From the NCBI RefSeq assembly GCF_947495205.1, contig NZ_CANLXV010000008.1, positions 62,001-126,000 on the forward strand: a stretch of 64,000 nucleotides of DNA, given 5' to 3'. Below, one piece after another: positions 44,438 to 53,946 of the stretch (position 1 is its first letter; every line of letters starts with the position of its first letter). The position numbers and the translations under genes were made by a program. The notes under the pieces were generated by a model. The model saw only the letters and a list, made by a program, of their open reading frames with translations. It was not told the DNA's origin and did no database searches. This stretch comes from an uncultured Polaribacter sp. GTDB lineage: Bacteria; Bacteroidota; Bacteroidia; Flavobacteriales; Flavobacteriaceae.

Positions 44438-45927
44438 TGATTTTATCATACATCATCATTGTAATTTATTCGGTTTCGCTTTTGCTAATTTTTTTATATG
44501 CAATAGCGCAGTTAAACTTACTCATCAATTACATAAAATCAAAAAACAAGACAGATACTTCAGAAAAATTTGATTTTTCTAATCCAAAGGAAATACCATT
44601 TATAACCATACAATTACCTGTTTATAACGAGTTGTATGTAATGGAACGCTTGCTTAAAAATATTGGGAAATTAGAATATCCTAAAGATAAATTAGAAATT
44701 CAAGTTTTAGATGATTCTACAGATGAATCTGTTGAAACTACGGCTATAGAAATTAAAAAAATACAAGAAAAAGGCATAGATATTAGCCATATTAGAAGAA
44801 CAAATAGACAAGGTTTTAAAGCAGGTGCTTTAAAAGAAGGTCTAAAAATTGCTAAAGGCGAATTTATTGCCATTTTTGATGCTGACTTTTTACCGCAGAA
44901 AGACTGGCTACAAAAAACGGTACCTTATTTTAAAAATGATAAAATTGGTGTAGTACAAACTAGGTGGGGCCATATCAACAGAAATTATTCTACACTTACA
45001 AAAATACAGGCTTTTGCTTTAGACGCACATTTTACGTTAGAGCAAGTTGGTAGAAATAGTCAAGGACATTTTATTAATTTTAATGGTACTGCAGGCATTT
45101 GGCGTAAAGAATGTATTTATGATGCTGGCAACTGGGAAGGAGATACACTTACAGAAGATTTAGATTTAAGTTACCGCGCACAACTAAAAAAATGGCAATT
45201 TAAGTATTTAGAAAATGTAGAAACACCTGCTGAATTGCCTGTAATTATTAGTGCTGCAAGATCACAACAATTTCGTTGGAATAAAGGTGGTGCAGAAAAT
45301 TTTCAAAAAATGATGAAACGCGTTATCAAAAATGAGAATGTTTCTGTAAAAACAAAAATACACAGTTTACTGCATCTATTAAATAGTTCTATGTTTACTT
45401 GTATCTTTTTAGTAGCTGTTTTAAGCATACCTATGTTATACATAAAAAATGAATATGCACACTTAAAAATGTATTTTTTTGTAATGAGTTTTTTCGTTAT
45501 TAGCTCTTTAATATTCTTTATTTGCTATTGGCATATGTATAAAAATATTTATGGAGGAGGCTTTAAAAACTTTATGAAGTATATTGGTGCATTTTTTACA
45601 TTTTTCTCTATTGCTATGGGGTTTTCTTTACACAATACCATTGCTGTTTTAGAGGGGCATTTTGGTAAGAAAAGTGAATTTGTAAGAACGCCAAAATTTA
45701 ATATAAAATCTATTAAAGATGGTTGGAAAAACAACAAATACATAAAGAAAAAACCTTCTATACACGTAGTTTTAGAAGGCCTGTTAGCCATCTATTTTAT
45801 TTTTGGAATGTACAGTGCTTTTATAGTAGGTGACCAAGGTGGAGATTTTGGTTTATTCCCGTTTCACTTTATGCTTTTTATAGGATTTAGCTATGTGTTT
45901 GTAAAGTCGGTTTTTTCTAAAGCTTAA
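44437..45927 (+). CDS. Membrane GT2 glycosyltransferase (cellulose-synthase-like, glucomannan/beta-glycan type)
   Basis: Processive-type transferase of 496 aa. An N-terminal helix precedes the GT-A domain with LPVYNELYVMERLL, DDSTDES, DADFLP, then GTAGIWR, TEDLDLSYR and QQFRWNKG (QxxRW). Four or more helices follow at the C-terminus. The full D,D,D,QxxRW set suggests a processive beta-glycan or glycolipid synthase. The acceptor and polymer are unknown. Confidence 0.9.
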   Translation: MILSYIIIVIYSVSLLLIFLYAIAQLNLLINYIKSKNKTDTSEKFDFSNPKEIPFITIQLPVYNELYVMERLLKNIGKLEYPKDKLEIQVLDDSTDESVETTAIEIKKIQEKGIDISHIRRTNRQGFKAGALKEGLKIAKGEFIAIFDADFLPQKDWLQKTVPYFKNDKIGVVQTRWGHINRNYSTLTKIQAFALDAHFTLEQVGRNSQGHFINFNGTAGIWRKECIYDAGNWEGDTLTEDLDLSYRAQLKKWQFKYLENVETPAELPVIISAARSQQFRWNKGGAENFQKMMKRVIKNENVSVKTKIHSLLHLLNSSMFTCIFLVAVLSIPMLYIKNEYAHLKMYFFVMSFFVISSLIFFICYWHMYKNIYGGGFKNFMKYIGAFFTFFSIAMGFSLHNTIAVLEGHFGKKSEFVRTPKFNIKSIKDGWKNNKYIKKKPSIHVVLEGLLAIYFIFGMYSAFIVGDQGGDFGLFPFHFMLFIGFSYVFVKSVFSKA

Positions 45928-47306
45928 TGGTTTTTTTAAAAAAATATAGTTCAGTATTAGCAGTAACTTTTAGTGTAATTCTGTATTTTTTCTTTGCGCA
46001 CTTTTTAGATAGAACTCATTTTTACACCTTATGCTTCTTGTGGTTTTCTTTATTTGGGTGTTTTTATGTGTTGATAAAAAACAAAAAAACATCATTTAAA
46101 ACCTTAGTAGCAATTGCTGTATTATTTAGACTGCTTTTTCTATTTTCCATACCTAATTTATCACAAGATTTTTACCGTTTTATTTGGGATGGAAGAATGC
46201 TTTTAAATGGATTAAATCCTTATTTATCTTTACCAGAAACCTTTATTCAGCAAAACTTAAAACCTGTTGCAGAAGCTAGCGTTTTGTATGATGGAATGGG
46301 AAAATTAAACGGAAGCCATTATACCAACTATCCACCATTAAATCAACTTTGCTTTTTTATTGCAGCGTTGTTTGCCCAAAAAAATATTTTAGGCGCTGTA
46401 ATTGTTTTAAGAATATTAATAATATTAGCAGATCTTGGTATTTTATACTTTGGGAAAAAACTTTTAGAAAAACTAAATCTACCAATAAAAAATATATTTT
46501 GGTACATTTTAAACCCCTTTATTATTATAGAAATGACGGGGAATTTACATTTTGAACCTGTAATGCTATTTTTCTTAGTTTGGGGTCTTTACCAATTGCA
46601 TCTACAAAAATGGATTTTTGCAGGCATCTTAATCGCTTTTTCGGTTTCAGTTAAACTAATTCCACTTTTGTTTTTACCTTTATTTTATCAATATTTTAAT
46701 CAACATAAAAGTTCAAAAAAATGGTTACCTACTTTTAAAGGAATTAAAAATTTAAGTTTATTTTATGTTATAATTATAGGAACTACACTTCTACTCTTTT
46801 TACCATTTTACTCGCAAGAACTAATTGCAAATTATGCTAACTCTGTTGGTTTATGGTTTAGAAATTTTGAATTTAACGCTAGTTTTTACTATATTTTTAG
46901 AGAAATTGGGTATTGGTTTAGAGGTTATAATGAAATTGCAATCATTGGCAAAATTTCACCAATTTTAACCATACTATTCTTAATTTTCCTTACTTTTTTC
47001 AGAAAAAACATCACAACAATTTCTGTAATAACTGCAATGTTATTTGGCTTATGCTTTTATTATTTTACAGCCACAACTGTGCACCCTTGGTATTTGGCAA
47101 CTCCTTTAATATTAAGTGTATTTACAAAATATAAATTTCCCTTAGTTTGGTCTTTGGTTATTATTTTATCTTACCAAGCTTACGCCAATAATCCTTGGAA
47201 AGAAAACTTAGCATTTGTGTTTTTAGAATACATATTACTCTTCTCTTTTTTAGGCTATGAAATCTACGCTAACTATTCTTTAAATAAAATTCAAAAAAAG
47301 CTTTAA
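45927..47306 (+). CDS. Polyprenyl-phosphate-sugar-dependent membrane glycosyltransferase (GT87/MptB-like)
   Basis: Integral membrane protein of 459 aa with about ten helices and the loop motif SQDFYRFIWDGRMLLNGLNPY, typical of GT-C mannosyl/glucosyl transferases that use polyprenyl-phosphate sugars. Also visible: HYTNYPPL and TATTVHPWYLATPL. It closes the three-gene transferase unit (one-base overlap). The first transferase could make its lipid-linked donor. GPI-type or MptB names are family guesses. Confidence 0.82.
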   Translation: MVFLKKYSSVLAVTFSVILYFFFAHFLDRTHFYTLCFLWFSLFGCFYVLIKNKKTSFKTLVAIAVLFRLLFLFSIPNLSQDFYRFIWDGRMLLNGLNPYLSLPETFIQQNLKPVAEASVLYDGMGKLNGSHYTNYPPLNQLCFFIAALFAQKNILGAVIVLRILIILADLGILYFGKKLLEKLNLPIKNIFWYILNPFIIIEMTGNLHFEPVMLFFLVWGLYQLHLQKWIFAGILIAFSVSVKLIPLLFLPLFYQYFNQHKSSKKWLPTFKGIKNLSLFYVIIIGTTLLLFLPFYSQELIANYANSVGLWFRNFEFNASFYYIFREIGYWFRGYNEIAIIGKISPILTILFLIFLTFFRKNITTISVITAMLFGLCFYYFTATTVHPWYLATPLILSVFTKYKFPLVWSLVIILSYQAYANNPWKENLAFVFLEYILLFSFLGYEIYANYSLNKIQKKL

Positions 47307-47363
47307 TAAGAATTTATATATTGAGATTTTTGTATTTTAGTAAACTAAAAGCCAACTGACCTC

Positions 47364-48395
47364 ATGAAAAGACTTACCATAAAAGACATCGCAAAAGAGT
47401 TTGGTGTTTCTATTTCTACGGTTTCCAAAGCTCTTAACGACAGTTATGAAATTAGTGTAAGTACAAAAGAAAAAATACAGAAATACGCTAAAGAAAACAA
47501 TTACAAGCCCAATTTTAATGCCCTAAGTTTAAAAAACAGAAAAACAAAAACTATTGGAATTATTATTCCTAGCATGTTAAATTATTTTTTCGCCCAAGTT
47601 TTTAACGGTGTAGAAAAGGTAGCAAACAAAAGAGGTTACAAAATAATTTCTTGTATTTCTAACGAATCTTATAAGAAGGAGGTAGAAACTATAGAAATGC
47701 TTTCTAATGGAAGTATTGATGGTTTTTTATTGTCTTTAGCTGAAGAAAGTGTGCTTAAAAACGATTTTAGTCATTTTGAAGACGTTATGGCAAACGGTAC
47801 ACCAATTGTAATGTTTGATAGGGTAGCAGAAGCTATACAATGTGACAAAGTTGTAACCGATGATTTTAAAGGCGCGGCTAAAACCGTAAAATATTTAGTA
47901 AAATCTGGTAGTAAAAATATTGCTTTTATTTCTACAATTAGCAACTTAAAAGTAGGTAAAAAAAGGCATCAAGGTTATTTAAAAGGTTTAGAGAAAGCAA
48001 ACCTACCAATTAACAACAACTTAATTGTAAATATTTTAGATAACGATTACAAAAATTACGAAAGTATTTTAACACCCATTTTTAAGGCTAATAAAATTGA
48101 TGCCGTTATTGCAACAGATGAATCTTCTGCAATAGCTGCTATGAAAGTTGCACAAAAACAAGGTCATAAAATACCAGAAAATTTCGCTGTAGTTTCCTTT
48201 TCAAACGGAATTTTAGCAAGGCACTCTAGCCCAAAAATGACTTCAGTAAGTCAACACGGAGAAAAAATGGGTGCAACAGCAGCCAAACTTTTAATTGACA
48301 GGTTAGAGCATAAAAGTAAAGAAACCATAGAAAACCAAACCATTATTATTAAAACAGATTTAGTGGAACGTAATTCTACAAAAAAATCTTTATAA
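47364..48395 (+). CDS. LacI-family transcriptional regulator
   Basis: Regulator of 343 aa: N-terminal LacI helix-turn-helix (LTIKDIAKEFGVSISTVSKA) with hinge, then a periplasmic-binding-protein-like effector domain (TIGIIIPSMLNYFF, VTDDFKGAAKTVKYL). The effector is probably a sugar or sugar derivative. It lies 57 bases downstream of the glycosyltransferase unit and one base before a HAD phosphatase, so local sugar metabolism may be the target. No operator could be assigned. Confidence 0.92.
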   Translation: MKRLTIKDIAKEFGVSISTVSKALNDSYEISVSTKEKIQKYAKENNYKPNFNALSLKNRKTKTIGIIIPSMLNYFFAQVFNGVEKVANKRGYKIISCISNESYKKEVETIEMLSNGSIDGFLLSLAEESVLKNDFSHFEDVMANGTPIVMFDRVAEAIQCDKVVTDDFKGAAKTVKYLVKSGSKNIAFISTISNLKVGKKRHQGYLKGLEKANLPINNNLIVNILDNDYKNYESILTPIFKANKIDAVIATDESSAIAAMKVAQKQGHKIPENFAVVSFSNGILARHSSPKMTSVSQHGEKMGATAAKLLIDRLEHKSKETIENQTIIIKTDLVERNSTKKSL

Positions 48396-49193
48396 ATGAA
48401 TTTAGAAAAAATAAAGTTGGTTGTTTCTGATATGGATGGAACATTACTAAACTCTAAAAACCAAATTAGCGATCGCTTTTTTACACTCTTTAAAAAACTA
48501 CAAGACAAAAACATTACTTTTTGTGCCGCAAGCGGAAGACAACACAACAGCATTATAGACAAATTAGCACCTATTAAAAATGATATTTTTGTAATTGCAG
48601 AAAATGGTGGTATTGCAAAAAAAGGAGACGAAACTTTACTCGCCAACTTTTTAAACCCCAAAAAAGTATTGGAATTAATTCCTGTTTTAAGAAAAATAAA
48701 AGGTGCTAACATAGTATTATGCTGCAACAATAACGCTTATATTGAAAGTAAAGATCCTGAGTTTACAACACTTTTTCAAGAATATTACACCAGCTTTAAG
48801 CAAGTAGAAAATCTTTTAGAAATTGCTGAAAAAACACCTGTTTTTAAGATTGCTATTTATCATTTTAAATCTTCGGAAGAATATATTTATCCTGTTGTAG
48901 CAAAGTTTTCTAAAGAAATTTTAATAAAAATATCAGGTACCAATTGGTTAGATATATCTACAGAAAAGGCAAATAAAGGTAATGCCTTAAAAGAAATACA
49001 AAAAATACTAAATATTGGCAAAACAGAAACCATGGTTTTTGGAGACTACCATAATGACATAGAAATGATGCAAGAAGCTGACTTTAGTTTTGCCATGGAA
49101 AATGCACATAAAGACATTAAAAAAATTGCAAAATATACTACCAAAAGTAATAATGAATTTGGTGTAGAAAGTATCTTAGAGAAACTAGTTTAA
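48396..49193 (+). CDS. Cof-type HAD-IIB family phosphatase
   Basis: Hydrolase of 265 aa with the HAD nucleophile motif SDMDGTLLNS at the N-terminus and the late GDYHNDIEMM motif, plus a type IIB cap. Such enzymes remove phosphate from sugar phosphates or flavin precursors. It starts directly after the LacI stop, implying translation coupling with the regulator. Confidence 0.93.
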   Translation: MNLEKIKLVVSDMDGTLLNSKNQISDRFFTLFKKLQDKNITFCAASGRQHNSIIDKLAPIKNDIFVIAENGGIAKKGDETLLANFLNPKKVLELIPVLRKIKGANIVLCCNNNAYIESKDPEFTTLFQEYYTSFKQVENLLEIAEKTPVFKIAIYHFKSSEEYIYPVVAKFSKEILIKISGTNWLDISTEKANKGNALKEIQKILNIGKTETMVFGDYHNDIEMMQEADFSFAMENAHKDIKKIAKYTTKSNNEFGVESILEKLV

Positions 49194-49296
49194 GTTGCAG
49201 GTTTTGTGAAATCTTATAGCATATTAAATTCACTAATCTTACCACAATTTTTCAACAACAAAAATAAAAGCTACTTAAATCTTTATTAAAGAAGAA

Positions 49297-49719
49297 CTAA
49301 ACGCCAAAGGCAGAAAGCACTAATTTTCTAGCGCCACCATAATTTCTATGTTCGCATAAATAAATTCCTTGCCAAGTACCTAAATTTAACCTTCCGTTGG
49401 TAATTGGTATTTCAATTGAACAACCAAGAACAGATGCTTTTAAATGCGCTGGCATATCATCACTACCTTCATAAGTATGTATATAATAAGGTGCATTTTC
49501 TGGAATCATTTTGTTAAAATGACTTTCAAAATCTACACGAACACTTGGGTCTGCATCTTCATTTATGGTTAAACTTGCAGAAGTATGTTTTATAAAAACC
49601 TTAAAAAATCCTTTTTCTATTTTTTTTATTTCAGGAAACTTATCTAAAACAAAATTTGTAATGGAATGATAACCTCTTTTATAAGGCTGCAATTGTATTT
49701 CTTTTTGTTCGAAAATCAT
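49297..49719 (-). CDS. YjbQ/UPF0047 family protein (secondary thiamine-phosphate synthase-like)
   Basis: Protein of 140 aa of the YjbQ fold, marked by FIKHTSASLTINEDADPSVR and GTWQGIYLCEHRN. The family has a trimeric fold with a His/Glu site; weak thiamine-phosphate synthase activity has been reported, while the main role is unclear. Single gene, convergent to the HAD phosphatase. Confidence 0.92.
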   Translation of the reverse strand: MIFEQKEIQLQPYKRGYHSITNFVLDKFPEIKKIEKGFFKVFIKHTSASLTINEDADPSVRVDFESHFNKMIPENAPYYIHTYEGSDDMPAHLKASVLGCSIEIPITNGRLNLGTWQGIYLCEHRNYGGARKLVLSAFGV

Positions 49720-49797
49720 GTTTAATTCAATTTATATTTTTCGAAATTTAATAGCATTAAAATCTGTAGACTGCATTTCAAGAGCACATTATTGCTA

Positions 49798-50754
49798 TTA
49801 TTCATCATCAAAAGAAACCGTGCTTTGTCTCTCTCTATTTACATGTAATTTGGTAACATCTGGTCTAGAATAATGCCCAACACAATCAAAATTTTGCCTT
49901 TCTTCTAAAACACGATTAAAATCTAACGTTTCTATAATTAAACCTTCTTTATGTAAGACAGGTTTTATTAACCATTCTCCATCTGGTCCTGCAATACAAG
50001 AGCCTCCATTTGCCAAAACATCTGGTGCTTCTTTTAAAATTTTATCTAAATGTGGTGTATCTTCAGGAAAATCTGATTTTGCCATTAAACTAGAAACAGA
50101 AATTACAAAAGAACGCGATTCTCTTGCAATAAAACGTGTGATATCTTTAGTATTATAATCGCTCCCAGGCCACACAGCAATGTGCAAATTTTCTCCTAAA
50201 CCATACAAAGCAGTTCTTGGCAGAGGCATCCAATTTTCCCAGCAGTTTAAACCACCAACTGTAAATTCTTTTAAAGGATGCACTTGCAAACCATTGCCAT
50301 CTCCAGGTGCCCAAGTTAAGCGTTCGTCAAAAGTTGGTTGTAATTTTCTATGTACAGATTTTATTGCTCCGTTTTCATTTATATACACCAAACTTGCATA
50401 AATACTGTGTCCTCCTCTATTTTGAGCACGCTCCATAATGCCTAAATAAATGGCAATTTTATGTTCTTTTGCTAATTTACAAACAGCATCTAATTCACCT
50501 TTTTCAATAGTTATAGAATTACGTACATAATGTGCATGTATTTCTTTTTGGGTGGTAGAATTCCACTTTGCGCCATTAGTTAAGGCAATCCAAAACGGAT
50601 ATCCTGGTAATAACGCTTCACCAAAAACAATCAATTCGCAGTTTTCTTTTGCAGCGTCTTTTATAGATTTTTCAATTTTTTGCAGTGTTTTTTCTTTGTT
50701 TAACCAAACAGGAGAAATTTGTGCTAATGCTACTTTTAGGATATTGCTATTCAT
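49798..50754 (-). CDS. Nitrilase / carbon-nitrogen hydrolase family protein
   Basis: Cytoplasmic C-N hydrolase of 318 aa. The catalytic triad is visible: Glu46 in FGEALLPGYPFW, Lys137 in HRKLQPTF and Cys171 in GGLNCWENWMPL. CWENWMP is the wording of true nitrilases and cyanide-type hydrolases rather than ureidopropionase amidases. Substrate (nitrile, cyanide or amide) is unknown. Single gene. Confidence 0.9.
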   Translation of the reverse strand: MNSNILKVALAQISPVWLNKEKTLQKIEKSIKDAAKENCELIVFGEALLPGYPFWIALTNGAKWNSTTQKEIHAHYVRNSITIEKGELDAVCKLAKEHKIAIYLGIMERAQNRGGHSIYASLVYINENGAIKSVHRKLQPTFDERLTWAPGDGNGLQVHPLKEFTVGGLNCWENWMPLPRTALYGLGENLHIAVWPGSDYNTKDITRFIARESRSFVISVSSLMAKSDFPEDTPHLDKILKEAPDVLANGGSCIAGPDGEWLIKPVLHKEGLIIETLDFNRVLEERQNFDCVGHYSRPDVTKLHVNRERQSTVSFDDE

Positions 50755-50841
50755 AATTTTAATCTATTAAAAATAGAGTTCTTAAAAACATTTCAAAAAC
50801 TCAAAAGAGTACTTCTTATTTTCTATTTTAAAGGAAAACAA

Positions 50842-51633
50842 TTAAACTTCAATACTAACCACCAAACCTTCATTACTCCTTACATTAAAAACAGTTTCGT
50901 CTTCAAAAATTAAATATTGGCCTTTAATACCTACCAAGTTTCCCTTAAAAGTGGGAGTTTTCTCTAAATTTAAACTTTTTGGCTTCTGTGGATATTTAGA
51001 AACCGGAAAATTCAAATTAGTTTCCGTATTATTTTCAATAAAATAAGCTTTTGCTTCTTCAGGAATAAATTCTTTCAATTTATCTCTCCATTCTAATAAA
51101 TTAGCGTCTTCAATATCATTTTTTAGCATTTTACGCCAATTGGTTTTGTCTGCAACAAATTCTTTTAGAGCAACTTCTGTAATTCCTGCTAAATACCTAT
51201 TGGGAACCTCTACAATTTCTATAGCTTCATGTGCTCCTTGATCTATCCACCTTGTAGGCACTTGTGTTTTTCTAGTAACCCCAACTTTTACATTACTAGA
51301 ATTTGCCAAATACACAATATGTGGTTTTAATTGCACAGATTTTTCGTATGCTAAATCTCTATCTTCTTCACCTAAATGCGCTCTACTTAATTCTGGTTTC
51401 ATAATCCAATCTCCAGCATTTGGTGTATCAAAAAAACAAGATTTACAAAAGCCTTGTCTGTAAATTTTCTTTTCTAAATGGCAGTTTAAACACTCATAAG
51501 TAACAAAATTCAAAGAAATTTCTTTATTTAATAACTGATTTACATTTAAAAAATCAGTTTTCATATCTAAATAATAGTTGATTTCTGCTCCATTTTCTGT
51601 CATCATTTTTTTTAAAACTCCTTGGTAAATCAT
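50842..51633 (-). CDS. DUF2797 protein (zinc-ribbon plus GIY-YIG-like region)
   Basis: Protein of 263 aa. Near the N-terminus it has a treble-clef or ribbon pattern C48/C51/C63/C66 (CLNC and CKSC). Residues about 106-125 (HIVYLANSSNVKVGVTRKT) followed by RWIDQGA resemble a GIY-YIG core, in line with DUF2797. Nucleic-acid binding or cleavage is inferred only. Divergent to the GH3 gene. Confidence 0.85.
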   Translation of the reverse strand: MIYQGVLKKMMTENGAEINYYLDMKTDFLNVNQLLNKEISLNFVTYECLNCHLEKKIYRQGFCKSCFFDTPNAGDWIMKPELSRAHLGEEDRDLAYEKSVQLKPHIVYLANSSNVKVGVTRKTQVPTRWIDQGAHEAIEIVEVPNRYLAGITEVALKEFVADKTNWRKMLKNDIEDANLLEWRDKLKEFIPEEAKAYFIENNTETNLNFPVSKYPQKPKSLNLEKTPTFKGNLVGIKGQYLIFEDETVFNVRSNEGLVVSIEV

Positions 51634-51767
51634 CTTATAAATTTTAGTATTTTTATAAAAATATTTTCGCTATTGAATTACAAACGAAGATATCTATTAT
51701 TTAAATTGAGATTGCTTTATCGCAAAAAAACGATTCGCAAAGACGCAAAACAAACTTACGAATTTCT

Positions 51768-53285
51768 ATGGCTTTTCAAATTATCAATTCTATAATTTCT
51801 TGGTTTCTAAAGAAACGAAAACATCAAATTGAGTTGTTTTTAAAATACCCAAAAGATGTACAACAAGAATTATTATTAAAGCTATTAAATAAAGCTAAAA
51901 ACACACAATTTGGAAAAGAACGAAATTTTTCATCTATAAAAAATCATGCAGATTTTATTAAAAAGGTGCCCATTCAAAAATATGAAACCTTTGCTCCTTT
52001 CATAGAAAAATGCAGAAAAGGCGAACAAAATATTTTTTGGCCATCAGACATTAAATGGTTTGCAAAATCTAGTGGAACCACAAATGCTAAAAGTAAATTT
52101 ATACCTGTTTCTGATGATGCACTAGAATATTGTCACATGAAAGCGGGTAAAGATATGTTGTGTTTATACATTAATAACAACCCAAAAACCCAACTTTTTA
52201 CAGGTAAAGGTTTGCGTTTGGGCGGTAGTTCTGAAGTATATAAAGATAATGGTTCTTATTTTGGTGATTTGTCTGCAATTATTATAGAAAATATGCCTTT
52301 TTGGGCAGATTTTAGTTCTGCTCCTAGCCAAGAAGTGGCTTTAATGAGCGATTGGGAAACCAAAATGGATGCCATAATAGATGAAACAATAGAAGAAAAC
52401 ATTACTAGTTTAGCAGGTGTACCAAGTTGGATGTTGGTTTTATTAAATCGGGTTTTAGAACGTACTGGAAAAGCTAACATTTTAGAAGTTTGGCCTAATT
52501 TAGAAGTTTATTTTCATGGCGGTGTAAATTTTAACCCATACAGAGAACAATACAAAAAAATTATACCGAATAAAGATTTTAAATATTACGAAATCTATAA
52601 TGCTTCTGAAGGTTTTTTTGCAATTCAGGACAGAAATAATTCTAAAGAATTATTATTAATGCTAGATTATGGAATTTTCTATGAATTTATTCCAATGCAC
52701 GAATATAAAGGAGAAAATTCTATTACAATTCCCATATCTGAAGTTAAAAAAGATACGGATTATGCCATAATTATTACTACCAATGCTGGTTTATGGCGTT
52801 ATTTAATTGGGGATACTGTTCGTTTTACTTCTTTAGAACCTTACCGAATTAAAATTACAGGACGTACCAAACATTTTTTAAATGTTTTTGGTGAAGAATT
52901 AAATATAGAAAATGTAGAAGAAGCTTTAAGATTGGCTTGTGAAAAAACAAATGCTATTATTTTAGATTACACAGTAGGTCCTGTTTTTATGGAAGGTAAA
53001 GAAAAAGGTGGACATGAATGGATGATAGAATTTAAAGATAAACCAAAATCTTTAGGTTATTTTACAGAGGTTTTAGACAACGCTTTAAAATCTTTAAATT
53101 CTGATTATGAAGCTAAACGTTATTTAAATATAACTTTAATGCCTCCTAAAATACACCAAGCCAAAGAAGGTTTATTTTACAGTTGGCTAAAGAAAAACAA
53201 CAAATTAGGTGGCCAACATAAAGTACCTAGATTGTCTAATACCAGAGATTTTTTAGAGGAATTACTTGTTTTGCAAAATTCTTAA
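51768..53285 (+). CDS. GH3-family acyl-acid-amido synthetase-like protein
   Basis: ANL-type adenylating enzyme of 505 aa related to plant GH3 auxin-conjugating proteins. Motifs include AKSSGTTNAKSKFIP (ATP loop), YNASEGFFAIQD and LWRYLIGDTVRF. Bacterial members probably couple an acyl acid to an amino acid or amine; substrates are unknown. Ahead of it lies a short repeat-like sequence with CGCAAAGACGCAAAA. It is followed by a Crp/Fnr regulator after 36 bases. Confidence 0.9.
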   Translation: MAFQIINSIISWFLKKRKHQIELFLKYPKDVQQELLLKLLNKAKNTQFGKERNFSSIKNHADFIKKVPIQKYETFAPFIEKCRKGEQNIFWPSDIKWFAKSSGTTNAKSKFIPVSDDALEYCHMKAGKDMLCLYINNNPKTQLFTGKGLRLGGSSEVYKDNGSYFGDLSAIIIENMPFWADFSSAPSQEVALMSDWETKMDAIIDETIEENITSLAGVPSWMLVLLNRVLERTGKANILEVWPNLEVYFHGGVNFNPYREQYKKIIPNKDFKYYEIYNASEGFFAIQDRNNSKELLLMLDYGIFYEFIPMHEYKGENSITIPISEVKKDTDYAIIITTNAGLWRYLIGDTVRFTSLEPYRIKITGRTKHFLNVFGEELNIENVEEALRLACEKTNAIILDYTVGPVFMEGKEKGGHEWMIEFKDKPKSLGYFTEVLDNALKSLNSDYEAKRYLNITLMPPKIHQAKEGLFYSWLKKNNKLGGQHKVPRLSNTRDFLEELLVLQNS

Positions 53286-53321
53286 AACTGGTTAAACCTC
53301 TCATTTATAAACATTAAAAAA

Positions 53322-53879
53322 ATGAATTCTTTTTTTGAACAACATGCAACTTTTATAGCAGACAATCCTAAATTTATAGAAGATTTTCAAGGAATAATGC
53401 ATTATGAACAACACCCAAAAAACACCATTTTACACGAAGCTGGTAAGGTTTGTGATTATATGTATCTTATAATTTCTGGTATTGCTCGTGTTTTTTATTT
53501 TATAGAAGATAAAGATGTTAGCTGTCACTTTGCTGCAGAGCAAGAAACTTTTACGGCAATAGATAGTTTTATCCAACGTAAAAAAAGCAAATATTTTGTA
53601 GAAGCTTTAGAAGATTTAGAGGTTTTTAAAATAGCACATTCAGATTTAGAAAACTTGTTTACTTCTACTCCAAAATACGAACGTTTTGGCCGTCTTTTTT
53701 TACAACAATTATATATTGATTTGGTAGAAAGGTTAGACAATTTGCAATTAAAAACGGCACAAGAACGTTACGAGATTCTGTTAGAAAAAAAGCCTTACTT
53801 AATTCAAAGAATTACCTCTAAACATATTGCTTCTTACTTAGGGGTAACTCCTGAAACACTTAGTAGAATAAAAAAATAA
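53322..53879 (+). CDS. Crp/Fnr-family transcriptional regulator
   Basis: Regulator of 185 aa: N-terminal cyclic-nucleotide-binding-like barrel (HEAGKVCDYMYLIISGIARVFY) and a short C-terminal winged helix-turn-helix (TSKHIASYLGVTPETLSRIKK). The size is usual for Bacteroidota. There is no Cys set for an Fnr-type iron-sulfur cluster at the N-terminus. Targets unknown; the next genes (53947, 54477) are candidates. Confidence 0.9.
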   Translation: MNSFFEQHATFIADNPKFIEDFQGIMHYEQHPKNTILHEAGKVCDYMYLIISGIARVFYFIEDKDVSCHFAAEQETFTAIDSFIQRKKSKYFVEALEDLEVFKIAHSDLENLFTSTPKYERFGRLFLQQLYIDLVERLDNLQLKTAQERYEILLEKKPYLIQRITSKHIASYLGVTPETLSRIKK

Positions 53880-53931
53880 TTTTTATTGATAATTGTCAAG
53901 TAGTAATTATTATAGGCAACATAAATTTGCT

Positions 53932-53939
53932 TAAAATTA
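53932..53939 (+). promoter_or_regulatory. -7 element for the HDxxH/flavodoxin pair
   Basis: TAAATTTG matches TAnnTTTG and ends 7 bases before the ATG at 53947, so the transcript could be nearly leaderless. Confidence 0.45.
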
Positions 53940-53946
53940 CTATTTG

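Noticed and set aside
51721..51757. CGCAAAGACGCAAAA stretch before the GH3 gene as a regulatory site
   Set aside because: It looks like a short dispersed flavobacterial repeat fragment; there is no symmetry or promoter box to support a function.
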